From positions 186,001-250,000 of the forward strand of contig NZ_JAPZSC010000016.1 in the NCBI RefSeq assembly GCF_027531545.1: 64,000 bases of DNA. Reading direction: 5' to 3'. The translations under genes were made by a program, and so were the position numbers. The notes under the pieces are model-generated. The model was not told the origin of the DNA, searched no databases, and saw nothing but the letters and a program-made list of their open reading frames with translations. Positions 44,733 through 53,645 of this stretch are shown here, one piece after another. The DNA is from Silanimonas sp. Lineage in GTDB: Bacteria; Pseudomonadota; Gammaproteobacteria; Xanthomonadales; Xanthomonadaceae. Position 1 is the stretch's first letter; every line of letters starts with the position of its first letter.

Positions 44733-45548
44733 TCAGCCGAACCGGCCGGTGATGTAGTCCTCGGTCTGCTGCTTCGAGGGCTTGGTGAAGATCTGCTGCG
44801 TGACGCCGTGCTCGACCAGCTCGCCCAGGTACATGAAGGCGGTGAAGTCGGAGCAGCGGGCGGCCTGCTGCATGTTGTGGGTGACGATCAGGATCGTGAA
44901 CTGCTGCTTGAGCTCGGCGATGAGCTGCTCGATCTTGCCGGTCGCGATCGGGTCGAGGGCCGAGGTCGGCTCGTCGAACAGGATCACCTCGGGCTTCAAC
45001 GCGACGGCGCGGGCGATGCACAGGCGCTGCTGCTGGCCGCCGGAGAGGCCGAGGGCGCTCTGCTTGAGCTTGTCCTTCACCTCCTCCCACAGGGCGCCCT
45101 GGCGCAGGGCCTGTTCGACGCGGTCGTCCATGTCGGACTTGTTGAGCTTCTCGTAGTGGCCGATGCCGTAGGCCACGTTGTCGTAGATCGACATCGGGAA
45201 CGGCACCGGCTTCTGGAACACCATGCCGATCTTGCTGCGCAGGCGGTTGATCGGGTACTTCGGGTCCAGCAGGTTCTGGCCGTCGAGCAGGATCTCGCCC
45301 TCGGCGCGCTGGCCCGGGTAGATCGAGTAGATCTTGTTGTAGATGCGCAGCAGGGTGGACTTGCCGCAGCCCGACGGGCCGATCAGCGCGGTGACGCGCT
45401 TCTCGGGGACGGTGAGGTTGATGTCCTTCAGCGCGCGGTAGTCGCCGTAGAAGAAGTTGAGGTTCTTCGCGACCAGCTTGGCCGGCGAAGCCGTGGCGGG
45501 CTCGCCGCCGGCGACGGCGGTCTGCAGGGCGATCGGGGCGTTAGTCAT
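44733..45548 (-). CDS. pstB: Phosphate ABC transporter ATPase PstB
   Basis: 271 aa ABC ATPase. Walker [13 protein letters not shown], signature [14 protein letters not shown], Walker [15 protein letters not shown], and H-loop [13 protein letters not shown]. It powers high-affinity phosphate import with PstA/PstC/PstS. Its start overlaps the pstA stop by eight bases. Confidence 0.97.
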   Translation of the reverse strand: MTNAPIALQTAVAGGEPATASPAKLVAKNLNFFYGDYRALKDINLTVPEKRVTALIGPSGCGKSTLLRIYNKIYSIYPGQRAEGEILLDGQNLLDPKYPINRLRSKIGMVFQKPVPFPMSIYDNVAYGIGHYEKLNKSDMDDRVEQALRQGALWEEVKDKLKQSALGLSGGQQQRLCIARAVALKPEVILFDEPTSALDPIATGKIEQLIAELKQQFTILIVTHNMQQAARCSDFTAFMYLGELVEHGVTQQIFTKPSKQQTEDYITGRFG

Positions 45549-46497
45549 TGGCGATCTTCTTGCGCAGCAGGAGGGTGCGGGCGGTGATGCTGACCAGCAG
45601 GACGAAGCAGGTGATGAGGAAGGCGCCGGCCCAGGCCAGCAGCTGCCAGTTCTCGAACGGGCTCATCGCGAACTGGTAGACCGTGACCGGCAGGTTGGCC
45701 ATCGGCTCGCCCAGGTCGAGGTTCCAGAAGCTGTTGTTGAAGGCCGTGAACAGCAGCGGCGCCGTCTCGCCGGAGATGCGGGCGAGGCCGAGCATCACGC
45801 CGGTGAGGATGCCGGACATCGCCGCGCGGTAAAGCACGTGCACGGTGACCTTCCACTGCGGGATGCCGAGCGAGAGCGCAGCCTCGCGCATTTGCGTGGG
45901 CACCAGGCGCAGCATCTCGTCGGTGGTGCGGACGACCACGGGCAACACGATGAAGCCCAGTGCGACGGCGCCGGCGATGGCGGAGAAGCCCGAGATGCCG
46001 ATCAGCCAGTCGGCCACGCCCGCCAGCCAGCCCTGCTGCCCGGCCTCGGTGGACTGGATGGCCGTCGCCACCTGGCGCGGCGTACCGATCAGCACCATGT
46101 AGACGAACAGGCCGAGCACGATCGACGGCGCCGACAGCAGGATGTCGTTGACGAAGCGGATGATGCTGCCGATCTTGCGGAAGTTGGCGTATTCCGCGAG
46201 GTAGGTGCCCGCCGCGATGCCGACCGGTGCGGCCATCAGCACGGCGAGCGTGCACATGACGATGCTGCCGACGATGGCATTGAGCAGGCCGCCCACGCCG
46301 ACCTCGGCGCCCGGGGGCGGGGTCATCTCGGTGAACATCGCGAGGCTGAGGCCGTCGATGCCCTTCGAGAGCGTGGTGAAGAGGATCCAGACGAGGAAGA
46401 ACAGGCCGACCATCGCTGCCGTGCCCGAGAGCACGAGGGCGAGCACGTTGACGAGGCGGCGGCGCTGGAACAGGCGCTCGGAGACGGCGGCGTCCAT
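45541..46497 (-). CDS. pstA: Phosphate ABC transporter permease PstA
   Basis: About 318 aa, six TM helices, with the ABC permease EAA-like loop region [27 protein letters not shown] and family feature [18 protein letters not shown]. The ATG at 46497 overlaps the pstC stop (TGATG) and has GGGAGG seven bases upstream, so it is preferred over the GTG one codon earlier. Forms the membrane channel with PstC. Confidence 0.96.
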   Translation of the reverse strand: MDAAVSERLFQRRRLVNVLALVLSGTAAMVGLFFLVWILFTTLSKGIDGLSLAMFTEMTPPPGAEVGVGGLLNAIVGSIVMCTLAVLMAAPVGIAAGTYLAEYANFRKIGSIIRFVNDILLSAPSIVLGLFVYMVLIGTPRQVATAIQSTEAGQQGWLAGVADWLIGISGFSAIAGAVALGFIVLPVVVRTTDEMLRLVPTQMREAALSLGIPQWKVTVHVLYRAAMSGILTGVMLGLARISGETAPLLFTAFNNSFWNLDLGEPMANLPVTVYQFAMSPFENWQLLAWAGAFLITCFVLLVSITARTLLLRKKIAND

Positions 46498-47456
46498 CAC
46501 TTGCCCTCCCGGCGCTTGAGGCTCATCAGCATCAGCTTGGCGATGCTGAGGACGATGAAGGTGACGATGAAGAGCACGAAGCCCAGGGCCAGCAGCGAGC
46601 TGCGGTGCAGGTCGGCGAAGGCTTCACCGAACTCGTTGGCGATGGTCGCGGCGATCGAGCTGGAGGGCTCGAGCAGGTTGGCAAGGCGGTTGGCGTTGCC
46701 GAGCACGAAGGTGACGGCCATCGTCTCGCCCAGCGCGCGGCCGAGGCCGAGGAAGATGCCGCCGATCACCGCCGAGCGGGTGTAGGGCAGCACGATGTCC
46801 CACACCACTTCGAAGGTCGTCGAGCCCAGCGCGTAGGCCGATTCCTTCAGGCGCGTCGGGACGGTGAGGAACACCTCGCGCATCACCGAGGCGATGAACG
46901 GGATGATCATGATCGACAGGACGATGCCGGCGGTGAGCATGCCGATGCCGATCGGCGGGCCATCGAACCACGCACCGATGATCGGCAGCTGGCTGCCGTA
47001 CTCACTGAGGCTCGGATACACGTACTCGGCGAGGAAGGGCACCAGGATGAACAGGCCCCACATGCCGTAGATGATCGACGGAATGCCGGCCAGCAGCTCG
47101 ATGGCGGTCGCCACCGGGCCGCGCAGCCACGGCGGGGCGACCTCGGTGAGGAACAGGGCGATGCCGAAGCTGATCGGCACGGCGATCAGCAGCGCGATGC
47201 CCGCCGTGATGACGGTACCGACGATCGGGGCGAGGCCGCCGAAGACCAGGTTGCCCGGGTCCCAGTTGTCGGAGGTGAGGAAGCTCCAGCCGAAGGTGCC
47301 GATGGCTTCGCGGCCGCCCCAGGCCATCGTGAGGGCGGCGCCGATCAGGCTGATCAGCACGAAGAAGCCGGCGGCCGCCACGGTCCATCGGAACAGGCGG
47401 TCGGCACGCGCGTCGCCGCGGGCCAGGTGGTCGAGTTGGGACGTGGCGGACGCCAT
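46497..47456 (-). CDS. pstC: Phosphate ABC transporter permease PstC
   Basis: 319 aa, six TM helices; family segments include FFVLISLIGAALTMAWGG, TVITAGIALLIAVPISFGIALFL and the permease loop LKESAYALGSTTFEVVWDIVLPY. Partner of PstA. It is separated from the upstream pstS by about 108 bases that contain a strong hairpin. Confidence 0.96.
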   Translation of the reverse strand: MASATSQLDHLARGDARADRLFRWTVAAAGFFVLISLIGAALTMAWGGREAIGTFGWSFLTSDNWDPGNLVFGGLAPIVGTVITAGIALLIAVPISFGIALFLTEVAPPWLRGPVATAIELLAGIPSIIYGMWGLFILVPFLAEYVYPSLSEYGSQLPIIGAWFDGPPIGIGMLTAGIVLSIMIIPFIASVMREVFLTVPTRLKESAYALGSTTFEVVWDIVLPYTRSAVIGGIFLGLGRALGETMAVTFVLGNANRLANLLEPSSSIAATIANEFGEAFADLHRSSLLALGFVLFIVTFIVLSIAKLMLMSLKRREGK

Positions 47457-47486
47457 CAGGGTTCGTACCGGAGAGTTCAGATCAGG

Positions 47487-47512
47487 ACGCCCGCGTCATG
47501 CGACGCGGGCGT
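47487..47512 (-). promoter_or_regulatory. Intercistronic hairpin between pstS and pstC
   Basis: Perfect 11-bp inverted repeat (ACGCCCGCGTC / GACGCGGGCGT) with an ATGC loop and no T-run. Its position between the binding-protein gene and the permease gene fits a transcript stabiliser or partial attenuator giving more PstS than PstCAB, a common design in ABC operons. Confidence 0.6.
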
Positions 47513-47564
47513 TGGATCACGCCCGAGGCAGGGCGGACGGTGGAGCGGGGATTGTACCCGGCCT

Positions 47565-48644
47565 TCAGAACGTGAAGTTCTGGGCCCAGTAGCCCTCGAC
47601 CTGGGTGACCAGGGCGTCGGGCAGCGGCACGTAGCCCAGTTCTTCGGCGCGGGCATCGCCGTTGGCGTAGCCCCACTTGAAGAACTCGAGCGCGGCGCGG
47701 GCCTTGGCCGGGTTCGACGGGGACTTGCTGACCAGGATGAAGTTGGTCGCGGCGATCGGCCACGCCTCGGCGCCCGGGGCGTTGGTGATGACCAGATGGA
47801 AGTCCTGCGCGTTGGCCCAGTCGGCGCTGGCGGCGGCGGCCTGGAAGCTGGCGATGCTCGGCGCGACCCAGTTGCCGGCGGCGTTCTGCAGGCTGACCGT
47901 GGTCAGGTTGTTCTGCAGCGCGTAGCTGAGCTCGACATAGCCGATCGCGCCGCTGAGCTGCTTGGTGTAAGCGGCCACGCCCTCATTGCCCTTGCCACCC
48001 ACGCCGGTCGGCCACTTCACCGCCGTCGCGGCCTGGCCCACGCCCTCCGCCCAGGCCGGGCTGACCTGGCCGAGGTAGTTGACGAAGTTGAAGGTGGTGC
48101 CCGAGCCGTCCGAGCGGTAGACGACCTTGATGTCGGCTTCCGGCAGGGTGACGCCGGGGTTGATCTCGACGATCGCCGGGTCGTTCCACTTGGCGATCTT
48201 GCCGAGGTAGATGTCGGCCAGCAGCGGGCCGGTCAGGCGCAGCTGGTTGGCCGGCAGGCCTTCGATATTGACGACCGGCACCACGCCGCCGACCACGGAG
48301 GGGAACTGGCCGAGGTTGGCCGCCGCGAGTTCTTCCGGCTTCAGCGGGGCGTCGGTCGAACCGAAGTCGACCGTACCGGCCTTGGCCTGGGCGATGCCGC
48401 CGCCCGAGCCGATCGACTGGTAGTTCACCCGGTTGCCGGTGCCGGTGGCGTACTCGCTCGACCACTTCGACAGCAGCGGAAACACGAACGAGGCGCCCGC
48501 GCCGGTGACGTCGATCGCCGCCGGCTGCGCCGGGGCCGTCCCGGCCTCGCCGTTCGCCGCGGGGGCGTCGGACGATCCGCCGCAGGCGGCGAGCAGGCTC
48601 GCGGCGCCGAGGGCGAGAGTGGTGCGCAGCAGGGTCGAGGTCAT
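47565..48644 (-). CDS. pstS: Phosphate-binding lipoprotein PstS (copy 1, nearest pstC)
   Basis: 359 aa. Lipobox SLLAACGGSS (Cys21) predicts a lipoprotein. The PstS fold is clear: TGAGASFVFPLLSKW, QSIGSGGGIAQAKAGTVDFG (phosphate-loop residues), YRSDGSGTTFNFVNYL and GYVPLPDALV. High-affinity periplasmic phosphate capture for PstCAB. It is the second of two tandem pstS genes, which share long near-identical blocks. An acidic Ala/Gly/Glu linker (APAANGEAGTAPAQPA) separates the lipid anchor from the fold, unlike copy 2. Confidence 0.94.
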   Translation of the reverse strand: MTSTLLRTTLALGAASLLAACGGSSDAPAANGEAGTAPAQPAAIDVTGAGASFVFPLLSKWSSEYATGTGNRVNYQSIGSGGGIAQAKAGTVDFGSTDAPLKPEELAAANLGQFPSVVGGVVPVVNIEGLPANQLRLTGPLLADIYLGKIAKWNDPAIVEINPGVTLPEADIKVVYRSDGSGTTFNFVNYLGQVSPAWAEGVGQAATAVKWPTGVGGKGNEGVAAYTKQLSGAIGYVELSYALQNNLTTVSLQNAAGNWVAPSIASFQAAAASADWANAQDFHLVITNAPGAEAWPIAATNFILVSKSPSNPAKARAALEFFKWGYANGDARAEELGYVPLPDALVTQVEGYWAQNFTF

Positions 48645-48686
48645 GGCGGAGCTCCGTCGGTCGAGTTCAGGGTGCTGATGATGCCG

Positions 48687-48711
48687 CAGGCGCCGGGGAC
48701 GCCGGCGCCTG
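48687..48711 (-). promoter_or_regulatory. Intercistronic hairpin between the two pstS genes
   Basis: Perfect 10-bp inverted repeat (CAGGCGCCGG / CCGGCGCCTG) with a five-base loop, no T-run. It could stabilise the upstream pstS message or cut read-through into the rest of the operon. Confidence 0.6.
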
Positions 48712-48736
48712 GGGGGTGGATCGGGTTGCTGGGCGA

Positions 48737-49756
48737 TCAGCGCTTCAGCTTGGCCGCCCAGTAGGCCTTGACGCGCTCGACCAGCGGGTCGGGCAGCGGC
48801 ACGTAGCCGAGCGATTCCGCCGAAGCGTCGCCGTTGGCGTAGGCCCACTCGAAGTACTTCAGGGTGGCAGCCGCCTTGGCCGGATCGCGCGGGGTGAGCG
48901 GGACGAGGATGAAGTTCGTCGCGGCGATCGGCCAGCTGGCCTCGCCCGGGGCATTGGTGATGACGAGGTTGAAGTCTTCGGCTGCGGCCCAGTCGGCGCT
49001 GGCGGCGGCGGCGCGGAAGCTGGCGATGCTCGGCTGCACCCAGGCGCCCGCGGCGTTCTGCATGGCGGCATAGGTGAGGTTGTTGGTGGTGGCGTAGCTC
49101 AGCTCCACGTAGCCGATCGAGCCCTGCAGCTGTTTCACGTAGGCCGAGACGCCCTCGTTGCCACGGCCGCCGAAGCCGGTCGGCCAGCGCACCGCGGTGC
49201 CGAAGCCGACGCGCTGCTTCCACTCGGGGCTGATCTGCGACAGGTAGTGCACGAAGTTGTAGGTCGTGCCCGAGCCGTCCGAACGGTAGACCACGCGGAT
49301 GGTCTGGTCGGGCAGGGTCACGCCCGGGTTCAGGGCGGCGATCTTGGCGTCGTTCCACTGGGTGATCTTGCCGAGGTAGATCTCGGCGATGACCGGGCCG
49401 GTGAGGCGCAGCTGGCCCGCGGCGACACCGCGCAGGTTCACCACTGGCACCACGCCGCCGATGACCGACGGGAACTGGGCCAGCTTGTTCTGGGCGAGGT
49501 CCGCCGGCGCCAACGGGGCGTCGGTGGAGCCGAAATCGACGGTGCCGGCCTTGGCCTGGGCGATGCCGCCGCCCGACCCGATCGACTGGTAGTTGACGCG
49601 GCCCTGGCCGGCGGCGGCGTACTCGCTCGACCACTTCGACATGACGGGGAACACGAACGAGGCGCCGGCACCGGTGATGTTCTGGGCCTGCGCGGCGAAT
49701 GCCGAGGCGGCGATCAGGCCGGCGGCGGCGATCCGGGAAAACGTCTTGAGGTTCAC
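48737..49756 (-). CDS. pstS: Phosphate-binding protein PstS (copy 2, first gene after the Pho box)
   Basis: 339 aa with a cleavable signal peptide (IAAAGLIAASAFAAQAQ) and no lipobox, so it is a soluble periplasmic protein, unlike copy 1. Same fold and motifs: ITGAGASFVFPVMSKW, QSIGSGGGIAQAKAGTVDFG, YRSDGSGTTYNFVHYL, GYVPLPDPLV. The start is a GTG at 49756 with GGAG seven bases upstream. A Pho-box-like array lies 45 bases upstream. Two PstS forms may differ in affinity or location. Confidence 0.94.
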   Translation of the reverse strand: MNLKTFSRIAAAGLIAASAFAAQAQNITGAGASFVFPVMSKWSSEYAAAGQGRVNYQSIGSGGGIAQAKAGTVDFGSTDAPLAPADLAQNKLAQFPSVIGGVVPVVNLRGVAAGQLRLTGPVIAEIYLGKITQWNDAKIAALNPGVTLPDQTIRVVYRSDGSGTTYNFVHYLSQISPEWKQRVGFGTAVRWPTGFGGRGNEGVSAYVKQLQGSIGYVELSYATTNNLTYAAMQNAAGAWVQPSIASFRAAAASADWAAAEDFNLVITNAPGEASWPIAATNFILVPLTPRDPAKAAATLKYFEWAYANGDASAESLGYVPLPDPLVERVKAYWAAKLKR

Positions 49757-49795
49757 GGGAATCTCCAAAAGGCCGGCGCCTCGGGGGCGGTCGGC

Positions 49796-49829
49796 AGTAT
49801 GTGTCAGCTCTGTGACAGTCCGATGACAG
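49796..49829 (-). promoter_or_regulatory. Pho box array and -10 of the pst operon
   Basis: On the minus strand three 7-base units at exact 11-base spacing: CTGTCAT (49823-49829), CTGTCAC (49812-49818), CTGACAC (49801-49807). The first two form a near-consensus PhoB box. A -10-like CATACT (49796-49801) follows ten bases after the second unit, the spacing used at PhoB-activated promoters. Confidence 0.85.
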
Positions 49830-49852
49830 GCCGCCGGGGTGGCCCCGACGGC
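49830..49852 (-). terminator. Hairpin downstream of the porin gene
   Basis: A 10-bp stem with one G-U pair (GCCGTCGGGG / CCCCGGCGGC) and a CCA loop, just past the porin stop and directly before the Pho box. It lacks a T-run, so it is a weak candidate terminator separating the porin transcript from pstS. Confidence 0.45.
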
Positions 49853-49866
49853 CCGCTGGGGCGGCG

Positions 49867-51087
49867 TCAGATGGCGATCTGGCCGCGCAGCTCGACGATG
49901 TTCGGGTTGTTGTTGATCAGCACGCCCGACTGCACGCGGCTGCTGTCCAGCATCACGTAGTTCATCGAGAGGCGGAAGTTCGAGCGGATGTACCAGTTCA
50001 CGCCGACCGTCCACGACTCCTGCTGGCCGCCGAGCAGGGCGCCGTCGTTGGCATCGAGCTTGTCGTAGCGGGCGGCGAGCTGCCACAGGCCCTTCACCGG
50101 GTCGTTCGGGACGGCCGTGGTGTAGATGCCGCCGCGGTAGCCGAACTTGTCTTCGCTCAGGGTGTAGAGGCCGGAGACGTACCAGCCATCGCTCTCGTAG
50201 TCCGGGCGACCGTTGGTGCGGCTGACGGTCTGGCGCATGTACTCGCCCATGATCTTGAACGGGCCGTTGAAGTACATGCCCTCGAGGCCGGCGATCTGGA
50301 CGCGGTCGGCGTCGGCCAGCGACACCGAGATCGTGTTGAGGTTGCCGAGCGTCGCGTTGTTGTTCAGCGCGATGTCGGCCTGCGGGCGGATGCCGAGGCT
50401 GTAGCGATCCTGCACCGTGTCATGGTCGACGAGCGAGGCGCCGAAGTGCAGCACTTCGCCGGCTTCGATGTCGACGATCGGGGCCCAGGTGAAGCGGGCG
50501 CCGTAACCGTTGCCAACGCGCTGGTTGACGTTGATTTCGCGGGTGAACCAGGTGCCGGTGGCGGTGATCGACGGCGTGGCGTACTGGATCTCGGCGCCGA
50601 CGCGGCGGGCGATGCCGAAGGCATTGGTGATCATCGCCTTCGAGATGAACTCGTTGTTGCGGGTGGAGGTCAGCTCTTCCAGCGAGTTCGGCTGCTTGAA
50701 CTGGCCGACGCGGTAGGTCCAGTCGGCGTTGAGGCGGCCGCGGTAGTTCACGTCCAGCCAGCGGCCATTGCGGCCGGTGCCGCGCGCGCCGACGAGGTCG
50801 TAGCCGATCTGCCACTCGCCACCGTTGGCCATGCGGCCGCGGAAGATCATCTCGCCACGGCGCACCTGGCCGTTGTTGGTCAGGGTGTTGGCATTGATCT
50901 GGGCGGCGGTCAGGGCCAGGCCGTCGGCGCGGCTGATGTCCTGGTCGTAGTGGTAGCTGTCGAAGTGGATCAGGCCGTCGAAGTAGATCTCGGTGCCGCC
51001 GATCACGTCGATCGGCACCTCGGCCATGGCCGGGGTGGCGAGGGCGGCGGCGAGGGAGGCGGCAAGCAGGGAGCGGGCGAAGCGCAT
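49867..51087 (-). CDS. Phosphate-selective porin (OprP/OprO family)
   Basis: 406 aa. Signal peptide (LLAASLAAALATPAMAEV), then a beta-barrel typical of phosphate-selective porins: FDGLIHFDSYHYDQD, RRGEMIFRGRMANGGEWQIGYD, TYRVGQFKQPNSLEELTSTR and C-terminal strand ending NIVELRGQIAI. It lets phosphate or polyphosphate through the outer membrane to PstS. A Pho-box-like element lies 47 bases upstream and the pst operon follows on the same strand. The ATG at 51087 is preferred to one four codons earlier because it starts a clean signal peptide. Confidence 0.93.
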   Translation of the reverse strand: MRFARSLLAASLAAALATPAMAEVPIDVIGGTEIYFDGLIHFDSYHYDQDISRADGLALTAAQINANTLTNNGQVRRGEMIFRGRMANGGEWQIGYDLVGARGTGRNGRWLDVNYRGRLNADWTYRVGQFKQPNSLEELTSTRNNEFISKAMITNAFGIARRVGAEIQYATPSITATGTWFTREINVNQRVGNGYGARFTWAPIVDIEAGEVLHFGASLVDHDTVQDRYSLGIRPQADIALNNNATLGNLNTISVSLADADRVQIAGLEGMYFNGPFKIMGEYMRQTVSRTNGRPDYESDGWYVSGLYTLSEDKFGYRGGIYTTAVPNDPVKGLWQLAARYDKLDANDGALLGGQQESWTVGVNWYIRSNFRLSMNYVMLDSSRVQSGVLINNNPNIVELRGQIAI

Positions 51088-51119
51088 GGCGGCGGGCACC
51101 GTTGGGAAGGTGGGCGCAG

Positions 51120-51151
51120 CCTATGGACGGGATGTGACACCCATGTTTCAG
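51120..51151 (-). promoter_or_regulatory. Pho-box-like element of the porin gene
   Basis: Minus strand: CTGAAAC (51145-51151), four-base spacer ATGG, GTGTCAC (51134-51140), then a -10-like CATAGG (51120-51125). The 7-4-7 layout matches a PhoB box but the first unit is poor, and the -10 spacing is two bases shorter than at pstS. Plausible, given the gene it controls. Confidence 0.5.
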
Positions 51152-51272
51152 TTGACACGAAATCGATACTTGAGGGTCATCCCAGCGACATCCCGCCGTC
51201 ACTGGCGCATGACGCCGGGCCTCCGGCTAGACTCGGTCGGCGGGCGTTCGGATCGCCCCGGGGAGGGCGCCG

Positions 51273-52991
51273 ATGGCAGGGCAGGCAAGCACGACCACGA
51301 TCCTCGTTGCCGAAGACGACGGCAGCATCCGGGCGGTGCTGAACGCCACCCTGCGCTCGGCCGGCTACCGGGTGCTGGAGGCCGACAATGGCCCTGATGC
51401 CTTCATCCTGGCCCATGAGCACCTGCCGGACCTGATCCTGTCGGATGTCCTGATGCCCGGCGGCAATGGGCAGGATCTGTTGGCGGCCCTTCGCGCCGAC
51501 CCGCGCACCGCCGACCTGCTCTTCGTGTTCCTGACCGGCCTCGACGAGCGCGAATCGATCCGTGCCGGCATGAACCTCGGCGCCGACGACTACCTCACCA
51601 AACCCTTCCGCCCGACCGAACTGCTGTCGCTCGTGCAGGCCCAGCTGCGGCGTTCTGCCAAGCGCACCGAGGCGCGCCGGCAACTCGAGGCCGAGGCGCA
51701 AAAGCTCCGCGAGTTCGATTCGGTCACCGGCCTGCCGAATCGGAGCCACTTCCTCTGCCGCCTCGCCTGGACGAGCGACGGCCAGCCCAGCGCCATCCTC
51801 GCCAGCATCGCACTGGGGCAACTGCCGGTGCTCCGGCAGTCGTTGGGGCAGGGGCCTGCGGACGAGGTGATGCGCGAGGGGGCCAACCGGCTGCTCGAAA
51901 GCGTCCGCGCCAGGCTGGGCAACCACGCCGTGCTGGCACGAGCCGGCGAGCACCGGTTCGCCATCGCCCTGTCCGGCGTGGAGGACGAGACCCGCATCGA
52001 AGCCCAGCTGCGCGACGTGCTGGCGCCCTTGGCGCAGCCGATGGAGATCGGTGGCCGCCGGCTGTTCTTCGATGCTTCGGTGGGCGTGGCGGTGTATCCG
52101 CGCGACGGCGACACCCCCGAGCGCCTGCTCGACAACGCCGAGACCGCCGAACCCGCCACCGCGCCCGGCGGCACGGTAGCCTTCTACTCCGCCGAGAACA
52201 GCGCCGCCCGCGGCCGCAGCGTGCGCCTGCTGCAAGACCTTCGCTTGGCCATGGAGCGCGGCGAACTCAGCCTCGCCTTCCAGCCTCAGATCGCGCTGGC
52301 CGGCGAGCGGCTGGTGGGTTTCGAGGCCCTGTTGCGCTGGTACCACGCCGAGCTGGGCCAGGTCGCGCCTTCCGAGTTCATTCCCCTGGCCGAGGAGTCC
52401 GGCCTGATCCTTCCCATCGGCAGCTGGGCGCTGCGCGAGGCGGTGCGCCAACTCAAGGGCTGGCGCGAGGAAGGGCTGGAGGTCGAGCGCGTGGCCGTGA
52501 ACCTCTCGCCGCGGCAGTTCGAGGACCCGGGGCTGGTCGACGGGGTGCGTGCCGTGCTTCAGGAGTCCGGCCTTTCCCACGGATCGCTGGAACTCGAGAT
52601 CACCGAGAGCGCCGCACTGCGCGACCCGGAGCGCGCCATCGCGCTGATGTCGACCTTGAGCGAACTCGGCGTGGCCCTCGCGCTCGACGATTTCGGTACC
52701 GGCTATTCCAACCTGTCGCAGCTCAAGCGCCTGCCGATCGACGTCTTGAAGATCGACCAGATGTTCGTCCGACAGATCGTGCGCGACGCCGGCGACGCCG
52801 CGATCGTGCGCGCCGTGATCGCGCTGGCGCATGGCTTCGGCCTCAAGGTGGTGGCCGAGGGCGTCGAGGCCCAGTCGCAGGTGATCAAGCTGGCGCAGCT
52901 CGACTGCGACATCTGCCAAGGCTACCACTACGGCGCGCCGATGGCGGCCAATGCCGTCGCCGGCTGGATGATGGAGCGCGGCTTCGCCTGA
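51273..52991 (+). CDS. REC-GGDEF-EAL response regulator, predicted c-di-GMP phosphodiesterase
   Basis: 572 aa. Receiver domain (8-125) with phospho-acceptor D58 and K110. The GGDEF domain (150-310) is degenerate: GEHRF (225-229) replaces GGDEF, so no cyclase activity is expected. The EAL domain (325-570) looks intact: FEALLRW (E351), NLSPRQF (N410), LEITES (E442), LDDFGTGYSNL (D472, D473), LKIDQ (K493), EGVEAQ. It should break down c-di-GMP when phosphorylated. No histidine kinase is adjacent. Divergent from the porin; it could lower c-di-GMP and so cellulose output. Confidence 0.92.
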   Translation: MAGQASTTTILVAEDDGSIRAVLNATLRSAGYRVLEADNGPDAFILAHEHLPDLILSDVLMPGGNGQDLLAALRADPRTADLLFVFLTGLDERESIRAGMNLGADDYLTKPFRPTELLSLVQAQLRRSAKRTEARRQLEAEAQKLREFDSVTGLPNRSHFLCRLAWTSDGQPSAILASIALGQLPVLRQSLGQGPADEVMREGANRLLESVRARLGNHAVLARAGEHRFAIALSGVEDETRIEAQLRDVLAPLAQPMEIGGRRLFFDASVGVAVYPRDGDTPERLLDNAETAEPATAPGGTVAFYSAENSAARGRSVRLLQDLRLAMERGELSLAFQPQIALAGERLVGFEALLRWYHAELGQVAPSEFIPLAEESGLILPIGSWALREAVRQLKGWREEGLEVERVAVNLSPRQFEDPGLVDGVRAVLQESGLSHGSLELEITESAALRDPERAIALMSTLSELGVALALDDFGTGYSNLSQLKRLPIDVLKIDQMFVRQIVRDAGDAAIVRAVIALAHGFGLKVVAEGVEAQSQVIKLAQLDCDICQGYHYGAPMAANAVAGWMMERGFA

Positions 52992-53003
52992 GCGCCTCGC
53001 GGT

Positions 53004-53645
53004 TCAGTGCGTCGCGTCGGTCTTGTCCTTGAAGCGGCAGAGGTCGCGCACCGGGCAGGCCCCGCACAGCGGCTTGCGGGCCTTGCACACGTAGCGGCCG
53101 TGCAGGATCAGCCAGTGGTGGGCGTCCTGTTTGAACTCCGCGGGCACGACCTTCAGCAGCTTCTGTTCGACGGCATCCACCGTTTTCCCGGGCGCGAGGC
53201 CGGTGCGGTTCGAGACCCGGAAGATGTGGGTGTCGACGGCGATCGTCGGCTCGCCGAAGGCCGTGTTCATCACGACATTCGCGGTCTTGCGCCCGACGCC
53301 TGGCAGGGCTTCGAGCGATTCTCGGTCGCGCGGCACCTCGCCGTCGTGCTGTTCGACGAGGATGCGGCACGTCGCGATCAGGTTCGCGGCCTTCGCGTTG
53401 TAGAGGCCGATGGTGTTGATGTAGCCCTTCAGGCCAGCCTCGCCGAGCGCGAGGATGCCCGCTGGCGTGTTCGCCACCGGGAACAGCTTGCGCGTGGCCT
53501 TGTTGACGCCGACGTCGGTGGCCTGCGCCGAGAGCAATACGGCGGCCAACAATTCGAAGGGCGAGGTGTATTCGAGTTCCGTCGTCGGGTGCGGGTTGAG
53601 CTCGCGCAGGCGGCGGAAGAACTCGATGCGGTCGGCGGGTTTCAT
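53004..53645 (-). CDS. nth: Endonuclease III
   Basis: 213-aa base-excision DNA glycosylase/AP lyase for oxidised pyrimidines. Helix-hairpin-helix LPGVGRKTANVV with the catalytic Lys, catalytic Asp in VDTHIFRV, and a C-terminal [4Fe-4S] cluster C-x6-C-x2-C-x5-C (CKARKPLCGACPVRDLC). Start ATG overlaps the rsxE stop, continuing the common rsx-nth operon layout. Confidence 0.97.
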   Translation of the reverse strand: MKPADRIEFFRRLRELNPHPTTELEYTSPFELLAAVLLSAQATDVGVNKATRKLFPVANTPAGILALGEAGLKGYINTIGLYNAKAANLIATCRILVEQHDGEVPRDRESLEALPGVGRKTANVVMNTAFGEPTIAVDTHIFRVSNRTGLAPGKTVDAVEQKLLKVVPAEFKQDAHHWLILHGRYVCKARKPLCGACPVRDLCRFKDKTDATH

